Of a DNA stretch of 64,000 nucleotides, positions 1 through 9,577 are shown piece by piece. The number at the start of each line of letters is the position of its first letter. The first letter of the stretch is position 1. Source of the stretch: an uncultured Bacteroidaceae bacterium. GTDB taxonomy: Bacteria; Bacteroidota; Bacteroidia; Bacteroidales; Bacteroidaceae. The stretch spans positions 1 to 64,000 of the forward strand of contig CAJOIE010000007.1 of the NCBI GenBank assembly GCA_905234605.1, in the 5' to 3' direction. The position numbers and the translations under genes are program-made. Under the pieces are notes generated by a model. The model was given only the letters and a program-made list of their open reading frames with translations, had not been told where the DNA came from and did not search any database.

Positions 1-86
1 AAATAACGGTAAGCTTGCTGCGGGTTCAGCGAGAAACGAGTGGAGAATTCATTCACCACGGCAATTATATATGCTATTTTGTTATT

Positions 87-128
87 GATATCAGGCATAT
101 GTAATACGATATCAGGCATATGTAATAC
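87..128. repeat. 21-bp direct tandem duplication
   Basis: The 21-bp unit beginning GATATCAGGCATATG occurs twice back to back (87-107 and 108-128) without a mismatch. It lies at the degraded 3' end of the phosphoethanolamine-transferase remnant. It looks like a recent slippage duplication in DNA no longer under selection. Confidence 0.8.
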
Positions 129-129
129 G

Positions 130-1140
130 TACGCTTTTAATCGGTTTTAAGTATCTATGGGAAAGCGATCCTGCGGTGCATTGTGCTGACCCCACAAATG
201 GAAAATAAGCAGATTGTGAAGAGTATATGTAGGGCTGCTCTCAAAAAAAGCATCAATTAACTATCCGTCATAGTCATAGACACTGTTATTTACACTGGCA
301 TAACAGTCCTCTATCATCTGTCGGTTTTGAAGAACGGACTGTAGGCTGTAGTCATCATATTTTCCCAGGCCATTGTCATAGGCAAATTGGTTGTCCCAAT
401 AATGCACCGTATAGCCAGCTAATCGGAGCAGATAGGGGAACTATGGATAATCGGCCCAATACTCATGTCAGTTAATGTCATTGACAGAGAAAATATTCTT
501 CAGCGTATAAACTGTATAGTTGTATGGGGATATGACGTCACTAAAAGGAAACAGATGCCCTAAGCGTTTTCCTTCGTCCATTCGCGGCGTCGTTTGCAAA
601 GGATAGCCATATAGTTGAGCATGGTGTTTTATGTAGGCTTCACCTATGACAAACACCACGTATGTGGTATCAGTACACATTCTGTCCACTGCGATTCTTG
701 CCGATGTTGGCGGCAATCCGATGGTCAAACTAATTTGATGTTAACATTCCTTTTTGTCTGTATGAAGATTCCAAAAAGAATAAACTATTTGGGATAAGTG
801 ATCGTGGAGTGACCAAGCCGGAGTGCTGTCCCAACGTTCACACTCTCTTATATTGTTGCATGCGAAAAGTTTTGTATATGAAATTACCCCCCCCAGAAGC
901 CCTACTGCGGACAACAATAACAGCATAAACCCTGTCCCGATTTGAAACGAGTGCTTAAACCTTAAAAACAGGAGACAGGCGTGGATACAAGAACTATGTC
1001 ATCATAATAAAGACTATGAGAACAGCCACTACCCCGTATGCCAGATAGCTCTCTGCAGAAAATGCAAAAGTCCGCAAAAATTCCGAAGCCTCATTGCCTG
1101 TCGTTTCTAACACTAAGCGCAACGTTAGGGGGGCAGATGT
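130..1140 (-). pseudogene. decayed phosphoethanolamine transferase (EptA/CptA-like, sulfatase fold)
   Basis: Reading the minus strand in one frame from about position 930 down to 150 gives a continuous similarity to Bacteroidales lipid A/oligosaccharide phosphoethanolamine transferases. Recognisable blocks are VVFVIGEA followed by KHH..LYGYPLQTTPR, then DVISPYNYTVYTLKN, then RLAGYTVHYWDNQFAY, then HNLLIFHLWGQHNAPQDRFP. That frame is broken by stops at 741-743 (TAA), 468-470 (TGA), 441-443 (TAG), 261-263 (TAG) and 147-149 (TAA). Upstream, the N-terminal membrane part (ETTGNEASEFL, then a hydrophobic stretch) lies in another frame, so there is also a frameshift near 950. The usual function of the family is to add phosphoethanolamine to lipid A or core sugar. 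This copy cannot make a product. The identification rests on motif recognition, not on an alignment. Confidence 0.8.
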
Positions 1141-1229
1141 CTTTCATAAAGTTATACTTAAGAAAATTATTTAACTATTTTTACAATGGTAGGTGGCGTG
1201 ATGTCTTTTATATCCTCTTTGGCGCATCT

Positions 1230-1283
1230 TTCCCTCTTTGCCTCAGTCACGTAGCCCGCTACGCTCCTTCGGGAATGAGGGAA
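1230..1283. repeat. imperfect palindrome, possible dispersed repeat
   Basis: Outer arms TTCCCTC (1230-1236) and GAGGGAA (1277-1283) enclose an inner perfect stem CGTAGC (1250-1255) / GCTACG (1258-1263) with a 2-nt loop. It lies in a gene-free stretch between the pseudogene and the SIR2 gene. It could be a remnant of a mobile repeat or a terminator-like structure; there is no T-run. Confidence 0.5.
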
Positions 1284-1410
1284 CCTGCATCCAAATAGAA
1301 CATAAAATACAGATAACTAATTTCGTTCACCTACTTATTATGGAATGAATAGATATACTGCGGCGGTTATACGATAGTCCTCTCAAAGCAGAGCTTGCTT
1401 TCCTGCGATG

Positions 1411-1493
1411 AGCATGCATGGTGGCTGTATTATGGCCTGCATGGTGAATGCGTGGCACATGCAGGGACTACGGACTGATGATGCATGGTGTGG
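1411..1493. repeat. cluster of GCATGGTG units
   Basis: GCATGGTG or CTGCATGGTG-like words occur three times in about 80 bp (near 1416, 1439 and 1484), with a CATGCAGGG word between them. The same words build the hairpin repeats at 16236, 27320, 35230 and 53118. Apart from this cluster, the palindrome at 1230-1283 and the pseudogene, I see nothing in the stretch 1141-1524. Confidence 0.4.
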
Positions 1494-1524
1494 CCGTTGG
1501 TGTGACAGATGGCGCGCAGCTTGC

Positions 1525-3966
1525 TCACAGCCATTGGGCGTTCTCGCTCACTATCTGTTCAAGTTGCTGCTTGACTGATGTCACCATTGGCTTCTTGGAG
1601 AAGCCTACATCTTCGACTTGCAGATACCACGCTGCGCGGTCGGTCATCTCTTTGCAGGCGTGGATGAATGCGTGTTTGTCTTTCTGCGTCAGTCGGGAGA
1701 AGAATGTGTTGTAGAAGTCTGCGTAGTTCTCTGCAACGCGGTATGGGTAGAAGCGAACCACTCGCTTGTGTACGGGGTCTATCAGCTTGGTGTGGGCTTC
1801 CATGAAAGGTGCCATGGCCTGACTTGCGTCGCCTTGTGCTATCGCGTTCTGAAGCAGATAGCGGGCATAGTGGTTGTCTATCTGGTATGTGTCGAAGTCG
1901 TGGCGCGACTTGGCGAAGGCGTAGGCATTGTCGAAGTAGCGTTTGGCCATGGCGTAGTCGCCTTGCTCCATCTTGGCGATGGCATACTGTAGCCAGAAGT
2001 GTGGATTGCGCCGGCTGAAGTTCAGCTCCTTGATGCTTTCGAAGTACTGGTTGATGTAGGCTGAGTAGTCTCTTTTGTCGTCACCTAAGGCCTGACGCAC
2101 CGACGAGTAGGAATATAGCGACTTGATTATGTTCTTGTAGGCAGGCGTGGCGGTATAGGTGTCTATGGCGGTGCACACCTTGCTCAGCAAGCTGACTATT
2201 ACTCCTTTGTCGGCAATCTGTTTGAGGAGTGCTTCTGCCAATATGGATGAGCGCAGCCGGATGGCGTTCTGGTCGAAGTCAACGAACTCTCGTATGGCCG
2301 GGTTGTTGCGGAAGGAGACATTGTTGATTTGCCTTTTGTTGAGTATGTATGCCACCTGCTCCAGTTCCAGGTCGAGGTTGAAGATGGGGCTTAGCAGCAT
2401 CAGCAGGAGTGCGTCGTAGAAGCCTTTCTGCGTCTTTATCTCATCGATTACGGTCTGGAACTTGCTGATGACTACAGGCGACTCCAGTATCTTGAGCAGG
2501 AGATAGCGGAAGTTGGCCGTGCAGGTGTTGCGTACAAGGTCGTACTTGGCGTAGTCTGTGAGGTTTGAGAATGGCCCCCATAGTCCATAGAGGTCGAAGA
2601 GTGAGATGAGGGCGGTTATTTCGGTCTCGCTGAGCCTGTCGATGTTTATGAGTTGGAAGTCGCCCAGCTTCTGCGACAGCCAAGCGTATGACACGTCGTT
2701 GGTCAGAGAGCGCTCTGTCACGATGATTGTCTGGTCGGTCTGGAAGCGTTCTATCTCCGCCATGAGCTCCCGCTTATGCGAATAGTTGTCGACAACGATT
2801 ACGACCTTGTTGCTCTCGCGGGCACATATTGCTTCGACTTCGCGCGACAGTGTGACCTCATCCTTGATATACTCATACACCTCGTAGCCTTTATGTGTGA
2901 GCAGTGCCATGAGCCCCTTGAGCAGCATCGTCTTGCCGTTGCCGAGATCGGAGGTGATGAGCAGCCTACGGTCGCCGGCCTCGATGCTGGCAGTGATGGT
3001 GTCGATTTTGGAGCGGTGCAGGTAATACTTATAGTCGGTTGGCAGGGTGAGCGAGTAGAATATTTTGGTGATGTCCGTTTCTCCGTTGATGAAGAGGCGG
3101 AAGATGTCGTGGTCGCGTATGGGCTCTGGTGTGGTGTGAAGGACACAGCGTCTGAAACAGTTGAACGCCGGGACGTAAGTCTCTGCCGGCTTCTTCAAGG
3201 GCTGCTTGCGGACCTCGTCCACAAATCCTTTCAGCCCAATGGGATATGCCTGTCCGAATAGCTTAATGTTGCGCAGGCTGAGCTGGCCCACCCCTTCCCT
3301 GACGATAAAGAAGCATTTCTCGCGCAGTTCAGGGTCTTCATATACGACTTTCTGTAGATCCAGGTCAAACTGCATGGAGTAGCCGATGAAGAATACGGCG
3401 TCCGACGTTTTGAGGTCGCTGCGGAAGAAGTTCACCCACTCATTGTCGATGAATTCTTTGCTAAGATAGCTGACCTGTGTCAGCTTGAACTCATTGAACA
3501 GCTTGTCGGGAGTCAGTTCCTCTATGTCGCCGTTGAGGTGTATGCACAGCTTGTCCTTATCCTTGTAGGCGATGAGGTGATGGGCCAGCGTTACTTTCGT
3601 GAGGCGGCGGCGATGATGCTCATAGGCCTTCTCGACGACGTTGTCATAGTTGGTAGTGTAGATGCGTCGCCAGGGCAGACTTCCAATAAACTTTTGCTCG
3701 GGCAGAATGTCGTATGCCGTGAACTGCTCCTTCAGGAACTCCACAAGCTGGTACTCGCCCTTCTCCTCAAGATATATCTGTGAGGCTTTGTCCAGCATGT
3801 AGTCATTTTCGGCAATGCCGCATGCTTCATATAAAGCCTTTGTCAGCTCACCAGCCGTGAGCAGCGGTTGGCCATCGGCCTTGCTTGCATTGCAAGAAAA
3901 CCCCGACCCGACAAACAGGAGGCAGTTGCCGTAGCCTATTTTTCCAATGGCATCAGTAAGCGTCAT
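1525..3966 (-). CDS. SIR2-like domain / P-loop NTPase / TPR-like protein, putative anti-phage NADase of STAND type
   Basis: 813 residues. The N-terminal SIR2-like domain (about 1-250) carries GSGFS (20-24, the NAD-binding glycine loop), TTNYD (104-108), HLNGD (143-147, the likely catalytic His-Gly region) and FIGYS with a following Asp (193-201). A P-loop NTPase follows: Walker A GNGKT (342-346) and Walker B VVIVVDNYSH (388-397). The C-terminal third is helical, with a TPR-like pair around 655-720 (W.QYAIAKMEQGDYAMAKRYF). SIR2-NTPase proteins of this design (Avs5-like and relatives) are known to degrade NAD on phage sensing; that role here is inference. The gene lies 57 bp after capF on the same strand with no terminator between, so it may be read from the sugar operon. 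No toxin partner or second defence gene is adjacent. Codon use looks less GC-rich than in the genes to the right. Confidence 0.85.
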   Translation of the reverse strand: MTLTDAIGKIGYGNCLLFVGSGFSCNASKADGQPLLTAGELTKALYEACGIAENDYMLDKASQIYLEEKGEYQLVEFLKEQFTAYDILPEQKFIGSLPWRRIYTTNYDNVVEKAYEHHRRRLTKVTLAHHLIAYKDKDKLCIHLNGDIEELTPDKLFNEFKLTQVSYLSKEFIDNEWVNFFRSDLKTSDAVFFIGYSMQFDLDLQKVVYEDPELREKCFFIVREGVGQLSLRNIKLFGQAYPIGLKGFVDEVRKQPLKKPAETYVPAFNCFRRCVLHTTPEPIRDHDIFRLFINGETDITKIFYSLTLPTDYKYYLHRSKIDTITASIEAGDRRLLITSDLGNGKTMLLKGLMALLTHKGYEVYEYIKDEVTLSREVEAICARESNKVVIVVDNYSHKRELMAEIERFQTDQTIIVTERSLTNDVSYAWLSQKLGDFQLINIDRLSETEITALISLFDLYGLWGPFSNLTDYAKYDLVRNTCTANFRYLLLKILESPVVISKFQTVIDEIKTQKGFYDALLLMLLSPIFNLDLELEQVAYILNKRQINNVSFRNNPAIREFVDFDQNAIRLRSSILAEALLKQIADKGVIVSLLSKVCTAIDTYTATPAYKNIIKSLYSYSSVRQALGDDKRDYSAYINQYFESIKELNFSRRNPHFWLQYAIAKMEQGDYAMAKRYFDNAYAFAKSRHDFDTYQIDNHYARYLLQNAIAQGDASQAMAPFMEAHTKLIDPVHKRVVRFYPYRVAENYADFYNTFFSRLTQKDKHAFIHACKEMTDRAAWYLQVEDVGFSKKPMVTSVKQQLEQIVSENAQWL

Positions 3967-4023
3967 GCTCGAGAGGAGTTATGGGAGCAGTCGGGGGTGC
4001 TCCCGAGGAGTGTGATTAGGCAT

Positions 4024-5220
4024 TCACACGGGCTCGAAGAATGTGTCTGGGTGATTTGCGTCGAAGACCTCGTTGGCATACATGACAGTGACGAGGTTCT
4101 CGGTGTCGGAGAGATTGATGATGTTGTGTGTATATCCCGGCAGCATGTGAACGGCTTCTATCTTGTCGCCGCTCACCTCAAACTCGATCACCTCATCCGT
4201 TCCAATCTTGCGCTCTCGGATGAGTCCATGCCCGGCGACAACGATAAAGAACTCCCACTTGGTGTTGTGCCAGTGCTGCCCCTTGGTGACTCCTGGTTTG
4301 CTGATGTTGATGCTGACCTGCCCGCAATTGAGCGTGTGCACCAATTCTGTGAAGCTGCCGCGCGCGTCAACATTCATGTTAACGGGGAAGGCTACTTTTT
4401 CCTTGGGGAGATATGACAGATATGTGGAATAGAGCTTCTTGGCCAGGCTATTGGCAGGGATTTCAGGGATAAGCAGAGTCTTGGGCTGCTCGGCGAACTG
4501 ATGCAACAAGCTGACAATCTGGCCGAGTGTGGCCTTGTGCGTCGTTGGCACATAGCAATAGCGGCCATCAGGCTGTGGCATTACCTCAAGGCCTTCAAAC
4601 TCGCAGCGGTGCTCGTCGCCCCGAATGGCTGCTATCATCTCGTCGACGAGGTCGTCGATATAGAGTAGCTCCAGTTCGACGCTCGGGTCGTTGACAGTGT
4701 ATGGCAGGTCGTTTGCCACGGCATTGCAAAACGTGGCGACGGCACTGTTGTAGTTCGGGCGGCACCATTTCCCAAAGAGGTTGGGGAACCTATACACCAG
4801 CACTTTCGCTCCCGTCGCAGCCTGATACTGTAGGAACAGGTCTTCGCCTGCCTTCTTGCTGCGTCCATACTCGCTATTGCCAAAGCGCCCTGTGAGGCTT
4901 GCCTGTTGGCTGCTGGACAGCATCACGGGACATGTGTTGTCATGCTGTCGGAGTGTGTCAAGCAGCGTGCTGGCAAAGCCGAAGTTGCCTTGCATGAACT
5001 CCTCGTTGCTCTGCGGGCGGTTCACGCCGGCGAGGTTGAACACGAAGTCGCAGTCGGCACACCACTTGTCCAGTTGGTCCGGCGAAGAGTCGAGGTCATA
5101 TTCAAAGACCTCTTCCACCTCCACCGCATAGTTGCGCGCCTTGCCGTCGCGTATATTCTTCAGCTGTGCGCATAGGTTGCGGCCGACGAAGCCCTTGGCA
5201 CCGGTTACAAGTATCTTCAT
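4024..5220 (-). CDS. capF: CapF-type UDP-2-acetamido-2,6-dideoxy-hexulose reductase (SDR + cupin), UDP-FucNAc pathway
   Basis: 398 residues, bifunctional. The N-terminal short-chain dehydrogenase half has the Rossmann motif TGAKGFVG (6-13) and YGRSK (118-122, the catalytic YxxxK). The C-terminal cupin half (from about 280) contains GQHWHNTKWEFF, the metal-binding His/Glu cluster. In the CapE-CapF-CapG route it reduces the 4-keto sugar made by CapE to the L-talose form that CapG epimerises. The start was set at the ATG at 5220, which shares one base with the capE stop (TGATG), indicating translational coupling; a GTG one codon upstream is the alternative. It is cytoplasmic, and the product feeds capsule or O-antigen assembly whose transferases lie outside this window. 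Confidence 0.93.
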   Translation of the reverse strand: MKILVTGAKGFVGRNLCAQLKNIRDGKARNYAVEVEEVFEYDLDSSPDQLDKWCADCDFVFNLAGVNRPQSNEEFMQGNFGFASTLLDTLRQHDNTCPVMLSSSQQASLTGRFGNSEYGRSKKAGEDLFLQYQAATGAKVLVYRFPNLFGKWCRPNYNSAVATFCNAVANDLPYTVNDPSVELELLYIDDLVDEMIAAIRGDEHRCEFEGLEVMPQPDGRYCYVPTTHKATLGQIVSLLHQFAEQPKTLLIPEIPANSLAKKLYSTYLSYLPKEKVAFPVNMNVDARGSFTELVHTLNCGQVSINISKPGVTKGQHWHNTKWEFFIVVAGHGLIRERKIGTDEVIEFEVSGDKIEAVHMLPGYTHNIINLSDTENLVTVMYANEVFDANHPDTFFEPV

Positions 5221-6269
5221 CACTTCACGATATTGGGTATGCCGTTAAGCTCGTTCTGTATATACTCCAGACTGGCAATCTTGGCTTTCGTCTCCTCGAG
5301 CGTCAGCCTCCGTGTGTTGTCGCTGTTGAACTCTTCAATCTCGGCTCGCTTGGCGTCGCCGTCCTTGAAGTATTTATCATAGTTGAGGTCACGGTTGTCG
5401 GCCGGCACGCGGTAGAAGTTGCCCATGTCCTCGGCCTTGGCACATTCTTCCTTGGTGAGCAGCGTCTCATACATCTTCTCTCCATGGCGGATGCCAATCA
5501 CCTTGATGTCTTCTTTCTTGCCGCCAAAGAGCTCGCATACGGCTTCTGCCTGTGTCTGGACTGTGCAGGCGGGTGCCTTCTGCACGAGGATGTCGCCGTT
5601 GTGACCCTTCTCAAATGCAAACAGGACGAGGTCCACAGCTTCTTCAAGCGACATGATGAAGCGAGTCATCTTAGGCTCAGTGAGTGTGATGGGGTTGCCT
5701 TTGCGTATCTGGTCGATCCACAGCGGTATGACACTGCCGCGGCTGCACATGACATTGCCGTAGCGTGTGCAGCATATCTTGGTGTCTCCGCTGTAACGGC
5801 TCTTGGCCACGGCAACCTTCTCCTCTACAGCCTTGGTGATGCCCATGGCATTGATGGGATATGCCGCCTTGTCTGTTGACAGGCATATCACGCACTTTAC
5901 GCCTGCTTCGATAGCCGCATCAAGCACGTTGTCAGTGCCGATGATATTGGTCTTGACGGCTTCCATGGGGAAGAACTCGCAGCTGGGCACTTGCTTGAGA
6001 GCTGCTGCATGGAAGACATAGTCAACGCCTTGCATGGCATACTTTAGCGTGGAGCGGTTGCGCACATCGCCGATGTAGAACTTAATCTTATTGGCGACCT
6101 CGGGCATGCGGGCCTGAAAGTCGTGCCGCATATCGTCCTGTTTCTTCTCGTCGCGGCTGAAGATGCGTATCTCGCCGATGTCCGTCTTCAAGAACCTGTT
6201 CAACACGGCGTTGCCGAAGCTGCCAGTGCCGCCCGTAATCAGCAGCACCTTATTATTAAATACACTCAT
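5220..6269 (-). CDS. capE: CapE-type UDP-GlcNAc 4,6-dehydratase/5-epimerase (inverting)
   Basis: 349 residues, the size of CapE/FnlA/WbjB. GGTGSFG (13-19) binds NADP. The family's unusual catalytic pair with Met in place of Tyr is present: M142-G-I-T-K146. S/T of CLSTDKAA (129-136) completes the site. It catalyses the first step from UDP-GlcNAc toward UDP-N-acetyl-L-fucosamine. The stop overlaps the capF start by one base. It lies 36 bp after fcl in the same operon. A related activity (FlaA1/PseB) is possible by sequence, but the capF and capG neighbours point to FucNAc. Confidence 0.94.
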   Translation of the reverse strand: MSVFNNKVLLITGGTGSFGNAVLNRFLKTDIGEIRIFSRDEKKQDDMRHDFQARMPEVANKIKFYIGDVRNRSTLKYAMQGVDYVFHAAALKQVPSCEFFPMEAVKTNIIGTDNVLDAAIEAGVKCVICLSTDKAAYPINAMGITKAVEEKVAVAKSRYSGDTKICCTRYGNVMCSRGSVIPLWIDQIRKGNPITLTEPKMTRFIMSLEEAVDLVLFAFEKGHNGDILVQKAPACTVQTQAEAVCELFGGKKEDIKVIGIRHGEKMYETLLTKEECAKAEDMGNFYRVPADNRDLNYDKYFKDGDAKRAEIEEFNSDNTRRLTLEETKAKIASLEYIQNELNGIPNIVK

Positions 6270-6305
6270 GTCAAATTATCGCGTTTTCGGTTAAATCGTT
6301 ATAGC

Positions 6306-7247
6306 TTATCGCTCTGCCCTCATCGGGTTGTTGAGAAAGTCCTCATAACTCAGCCTGATGCCGTCTTCCAGTTCCGTAGAGTAATGCCACCCGAGTTTGG
6401 CCGCCTTGGTGACATCCAGCAGCTTCCTCGGCGTCCCGTTGGGCTTTGTCGTGTCCCATTTGATAGCCCCACGATAGCCTGTCACTTTCGCCACAAGTTC
6501 GGTGAGAGCTTTTATGGATATTTCCTTGCCCGTGCCGGCATTGACGGTCTCGTTGCCGCTGTATCTGTTCATCAAGAATACACATAGGTTGGCGAGGTCG
6601 TCAACATACAGGAACTCGCGCAGCGGTGTACCGTCGCCCCAGCAGGTGACTTCACTCAGACCAGCGACCTTGGCCTCATGGAAACGGCGTATGAGAGCAG
6701 GCAGCACGTGACTGTGCTCCGGATGGTAGTTGTCGTTTGGGCCATAAAGGTTGGTGGGCATGACAGATATGTAGTCCGTGCCATATTGCCGGTTGAGGAA
6801 CTCGCAGTATTTCAGTCCGCTGATTTTTGCCAGGGCGTATGCCTCGTTGGTTTTCTCCAACTCGCCCGTCAGCAGGCAACTCTCGGTCATGGGTTGAGGT
6901 GCCAACCGCGGATAGATGCACGATGAGCCGAGGAACTCCAGCTTCTTGCAGCCATTGCGCCATGCGGCGTGAATGACATTCATCTCGAGCATCATGTTCT
7001 CATACATGAAGTCGGCCAATGCTTCTTGGTTGGCAACTATGCCGCCAACCTTGGCTGCTGCAAGAAAGACATATTCGGGCTTCTCTGCGGCAAAGAACGC
7101 CTCCACTGCATCCTGGTGCGTCAAGTCCAGTTCTGCATGAGTGCGCGTGACCAGATTGGTGTAGCCTTGCCGCTTGAGTTCGCGGACTATGGCAGAACCG
7201 ACCATTCCACGATGACCTGCAACGTAGATTTTGCTATTTCTGTTCAT
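6306..7247 (-). CDS. fcl: GDP-L-fucose synthase
   Basis: 313 residues from the ATG at 7247, matching the family length. NADP motif AGHRGMVG (10-17), LGSSCIYP containing the catalytic Ser, and YALAKISG with the YxxxK pair. It performs the C3/C5 epimerisation and 4-reduction of GDP-4-keto-6-deoxymannose made by Gmd. An in-frame ATG at 7325 overlaps the gmd stop (ATGA) and would add 26 residues not expected in the family; I prefer 7247, but coupling from 7325 is possible. It sits between gmd and capE, inside the FucNAc set. Confidence 0.93.
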   Translation of the reverse strand: MNRNSKIYVAGHRGMVGSAIVRELKRQGYTNLVTRTHAELDLTHQDAVEAFFAAEKPEYVFLAAAKVGGIVANQEALADFMYENMMLEMNVIHAAWRNGCKKLEFLGSSCIYPRLAPQPMTESCLLTGELEKTNEAYALAKISGLKYCEFLNRQYGTDYISVMPTNLYGPNDNYHPEHSHVLPALIRRFHEAKVAGLSEVTCWGDGTPLREFLYVDDLANLCVFLMNRYSGNETVNAGTGKEISIKALTELVAKVTGYRGAIKWDTTKPNGTPRKLLDVTKAAKLGWHYSTELEDGIRLSYEDFLNNPMRAER

Positions 7248-7321
7248 CTTACAACTGGCTCTCAGGCCTTTCCCTGTTGAATTGCAGGCGGTGCTTAGGC
7301 GTTCCTGTGTTTGCGCAGATG

Positions 7322-8374
7322 TCACTTGCGCACGTTCTCCATATCATGTCGAACCATTATTCTCACCAGCTCCTCGAAACTGGTCTGCTGAGGGTTCCAG
7401 CCCAGTTCTGTCTTGGCTTTAGTCGGGTCGCCCAGCAACTGTTCCACCTCGGCAGGGCGGAAATACTTGGGGTCGACCTCCACCAGCACTTTGCCTGTCA
7501 TGGTGTCGATGCCATGTTCGTTGACACCTTCACCTTCCCAGTGAAGCTCTATTCCCGTTTCCTTAAATGCAAGGGTGCAGAAGTCGCGCACGCTATGATA
7601 TTGCCCTGTTGCCACGACATAGTCGTCGGGGTGTTCTTGCTGCAACATGAGCCACATGCACTCCACGTAGTCCTTTGCATAGCCCCAGTCACGAAGCGCA
7701 TTCAGATTGCCAAGATAGAGCTTATCCTGCATGCCTTGTGCAATGCGTGCTGCTGCGAGTGTTATCTTTCGTGTCACGAAAGTCTCGCCACGGCGTTCCG
7801 ACTCATGGTTGAAGAGTATGCCGTTGCAGCAAAACATGCCATAGCTTTCGCGGTAGTTCTTCATTATCCAGTAGCCGTAGAGTTTGGCTACGCCGTATGG
7901 GCTGCGTGGATAGAAAGGTGTCGTTTCTTTCTGCGGTACTTCTTGCACCAGCCCGAACAGCTCGGATGTGGATGCCTGATATATGCGGCACGTAGGTGCC
8001 AACCCAGCTATGCGCACAGCCTCCAGCAAGCGTAGCACTCCGATGGCATCGGTGTCGGCTGTAAACTCCGGCACGTCAAAAGAGACCTTCACATGGCTCT
8101 GTGCAGCCAGATTGTAGATTTCGTCGGGGCGTATCTCTGTAATGATGCGGATGAGAGAACTGCTGTCAGTCATATCTCCCCAATGAAGATTGACTAAACG
8201 CTTCTTCTTCATGTCGCGCACCCATTCATCTAAATATAGATGTTCAATGCGGCCCGTGTTGAAGGAACTGCTGCGACGCAAGATGCCATGAACCTCATAG
8301 CCTTTCTCTATAAGGAACTCCGCGAGGAAGGAACCGTCCTGACCAGTAATGCCGGTAATGAGTGCTGTTTTCAT
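7322..8374 (-). CDS. gmd: GDP-mannose 4,6-dehydratase
   Basis: 350 residues. Starts [20 protein letters not shown] with the NADP-binding GITGQDG (8-14). It contains [12 protein letters not shown] and the family word [10 protein letters not shown] with the catalytic Thr/Glu, then [15 protein letters not shown] with YxxxK. It converts GDP-mannose to GDP-4-keto-6-deoxy-mannose, the substrate of Fcl downstream. GDP-mannose would come from the manC product encoded at 46710-47765. It lies 39 bp after capG on the same strand. Confidence 0.96.
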   Translation of the reverse strand: MKTALITGITGQDGSFLAEFLIEKGYEVHGILRRSSSFNTGRIEHLYLDEWVRDMKKKRLVNLHWGDMTDSSSLIRIITEIRPDEIYNLAAQSHVKVSFDVPEFTADTDAIGVLRLLEAVRIAGLAPTCRIYQASTSELFGLVQEVPQKETTPFYPRSPYGVAKLYGYWIMKNYRESYGMFCCNGILFNHESERRGETFVTRKITLAAARIAQGMQDKLYLGNLNALRDWGYAKDYVECMWLMLQQEHPDDYVVATGQYHSVRDFCTLAFKETGIELHWEGEGVNEHGIDTMTGKVLVEVDPKYFRPAEVEQLLGDPTKAKTELGWNPQQTSFEELVRIMVRHDMENVRK

Positions 8375-8413
8375 GTCGCCTTTTAGTGGGTGCGAGCGAA
8401 TAAGGTGTTGTGC

Positions 8414-9577
8414 TTAAGCCTCCTTACGCCATACCATCTTGTTGACAATGCCGGTGTATGATTGAATGAGCTTCACGACTTTGGTTGATACGTTCTCCTC
8501 CACATAATCGGGAACGGGGATGCCGTAATCGCCGTTTATGTTCATTCCTACAGCTGTGTCTACAGCCTGCAACAGACTCTTCTCATCAATTCCGGCTATG
8601 AAGAAGCAAGCCTTATCCAATGCTTCGGGGCGCTCGGTGCTGGTACGTATGCATACAGCAGGGAACGGATGTCCGACAGAGGTAAAGAAGCTACTCTCTT
8701 CGGGCAGCGTGCCACTGTCCGACACCACGGCATAGGCATTCATCTGCAAGCAGTTGTAGTCGTGGAAGCCAAGAGGCTCGTGCTGTATCACACGCGGGTC
8801 AAGCTGAAAGCCGCTTGCCTCTAACCGCTTGCGGCTACGCGGGTGGCATGAGTAGAGGATTGGCATGTCGTATTTCTCTGCCATTCGGTTGATGGCATTG
8901 AAGAGGCTTGTGAAGTTTTTCTCTGTGTCGATGTTTTCCTCACGGTGTGCGCTGAGCAGGATATACTGCCCTTTCTTCAGCCCCAGGCGCTTGTGTATGT
9001 CGCTCGCCTCAATCTCTGCGAGGTTCTGATGTAGCACCTCAGCCATCGGCGACCCGGTGACGTATGTACGCTCCTTTGGCAGACCGCAGTCTGCAAGGTA
9101 GCGCCGGGCGTGCTCGCTGTAGGCCATGTTGACATCGCTGATGATGTCAACAATCCGACGGTTTGTCTCTTCCGGCAGGCATTCGTCCTTGCAGCGATTG
9201 CCTGCTTCCATGTGGAAAATGGGTATGTGGAGGCGTTTTGCCCCGATGACAGACAGACAAGAGTTGGTGTCGCCCAGTACAAGCACGGCATCAGGTTTCA
9301 CCTCGACCATCAGCTGGTAGCTTTTGGCAATGATGTTGCCCATCGTTTCGCCCAGGTCGGAACCCACGGCATCCATGTAGACGTCGGGGTCGGCGAGCTT
9401 AAGGTCGCGGAAGAAGACGCCGTTGAGGTTGTAGTCGTAATTCTGCCCCGTGTGTGCCAACAGCGTGTCGAAGTATTTCCGGCACTTGTTGATTACAGCG
9501 GCAAGACGGATGATTTCAGGACGTGTGCCAACAATGATTAGCAGCTTCAGCTTGCCATTGTCTTTGAAGTGTGTCAT
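8414..9577 (-). CDS. capG: UDP-N-acetylglucosamine 2-epimerase family, CapG/WbjD type (UDP-FucNAc formation)
   Basis: 387 residues from the ATG at 9577, which overlaps the wbuC stop in an ATGA; longer in-frame versions lack family similarity. Contains LLIIVGTRPEIIRLA at the N-terminus, HTGQNYDYNLNGVFF, VLGDTNSCLS, HMEAGNRC..ECLPEETNRR, LSAHREENID and the late SDSGTLPEES, all hallmarks of non-hydrolysing UDP-GlcNAc 2-epimerases. With capE and capF present, the reaction is most likely C2 epimerisation of UDP-N-acetyl-L-pneumosamine to UDP-L-FucNAc rather than ManNAc formation (WecB). Confidence 0.9.
   Translation of the reverse strand: MTHFKDNGKLKLLIIVGTRPEIIRLAAVINKCRKYFDTLLAHTGQNYDYNLNGVFFRDLKLADPDVYMDAVGSDLGETMGNIIAKSYQLMVEVKPDAVLVLGDTNSCLSVIGAKRLHIPIFHMEAGNRCKDECLPEETNRRIVDIISDVNMAYSEHARRYLADCGLPKERTYVTGSPMAEVLHQNLAEIEASDIHKRLGLKKGQYILLSAHREENIDTEKNFTSLFNAINRMAEKYDMPILYSCHPRSRKRLEASGFQLDPRVIQHEPLGFHDYNCLQMNAYAVVSDSGTLPEESSFFTSVGHPFPAVCIRTSTERPEALDKACFFIAGIDEKSLLQAVDTAVGMNINGDYGIPVPDYVEENVSTKVVKLIQSYTGIVNKMVWRKEA

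Noticed and set aside
1525-3966. Multi-gene defence island around the SIR2 gene
   Set aside because: No restriction, CBASS, retron, toxin-antitoxin or other defence gene lies beside it in the window; only the single gene can be supported.
5220-6269. PseB-type pseudaminic acid dehydratase
   Set aside because: Same enzyme family and Met/Lys site, but the flanking capF and capG fit UDP-FucNAc synthesis, and no PseC/F/G/H genes are present.
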